In this document: in pieces, positions 63,910 through 64,000 of the stretch | How the letters are laid out: each line of letters opens with the position of its first letter | Position numbering within the stretch: the first letter of the stretch is position 1 | NCBI GenBank assembly: GCA_022457155.1 | Contig: JAJGOT010000136.1 | Coordinates: forward strand, 62,001 to 126,000 | DNA from: Cladopsammia gracilis | Lineage: Eukaryota > Cnidaria > Anthozoa > Scleractinia > Dendrophylliidae | Reading direction: 5' to 3' | Length of the DNA: 64,000 nucleotides | Notes under the pieces: model-generated | Told to the model about the DNA's origin: nothing | What the model saw: only the letters and a program-made list of their open reading frames with translations | Databases searched by the model: none | Translations under genes and position numbers: made by a program

Positions 63910-64000
63910 TTGAATTGGTATCAGATTGTAGAAGGCATGATTAACACTCACAATTTATGATTGGATCACTCCAAGTTTTGAGGTTTTCTGACAGAGTCAT

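Overview
The window is eukaryotic and A+T-rich. It has spliced genes, many non-autonomous DNA transposons and long non-coding stretches. Several features suggest a cnidarian, most likely a stony coral: expanded cGAS/MAB21-like genes, a HEPN(DZIP3-type)-TRADD-N-ubiquitin gene, and palindromic TIR elements of a style I associate with coral genomes. Species cannot be fixed from sequence alone.

Left and middle (1-46.2 kb): a tandem family of intronless, minus-strand genes for cGAS-like/MAB21-fold nucleotidyltransferases. Copy A (1-1186) runs off the edge and is frameshifted. Copies B (7049-9691), C (30630-33281) and D (39186-41885) are full length at about 880-899 residues. Two plus-strand remnants lie at 34906 and 45510. 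Each minus-strand copy has a GS motif, a DxD pair and a third aspartate, so the catalytic triad looks intact. The core is split by an insert of about 280 residues in B-D, and B-D share a C-terminal extension ending in DIPLD. A repeated upstream element with an ISRE-like core (GAAANNGAAA) lies 60-110 bp before the start codons. Flanking DNA of copies B and D is also duplicated.

Between copies B and C sits a 15.9 kb inverted duplication (13139-29002). Its arms are nearly identical and its centre holds three arrays of a 21-bp minisatellite. It contains no recognisable protein gene. It could be a giant foldback element, a recent inverted segmental duplication or, in part, an assembly artefact.

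Right side: a five-exon gene for the 78-residue membrane protein SMIM7 (minus, 49355-55527), whose introns are packed with transposons. Next comes a RecQ-like helicase exon fragment cut at its Walker A motif by a 1.75 kb TTAA-flanked element. Last is a three-exon minus-strand gene (58504-63909) predicted to encode HEPN, 26-residue coiled-coil repeats, TRADD-N and a ubiquitin-like domain, joined by one GC-AG and one GT-AG intron of compatible phase.

The rest is non-coding: at least 20 TIR or hairpin elements, several with exact target-site duplications, plus tandem repeats. The biological theme is innate immunity: candidate cyclic-dinucleotide synthetases beside a HEPN/TRADD-N signalling-type protein, in repeat-rich DNA that is still duplicating and decaying.
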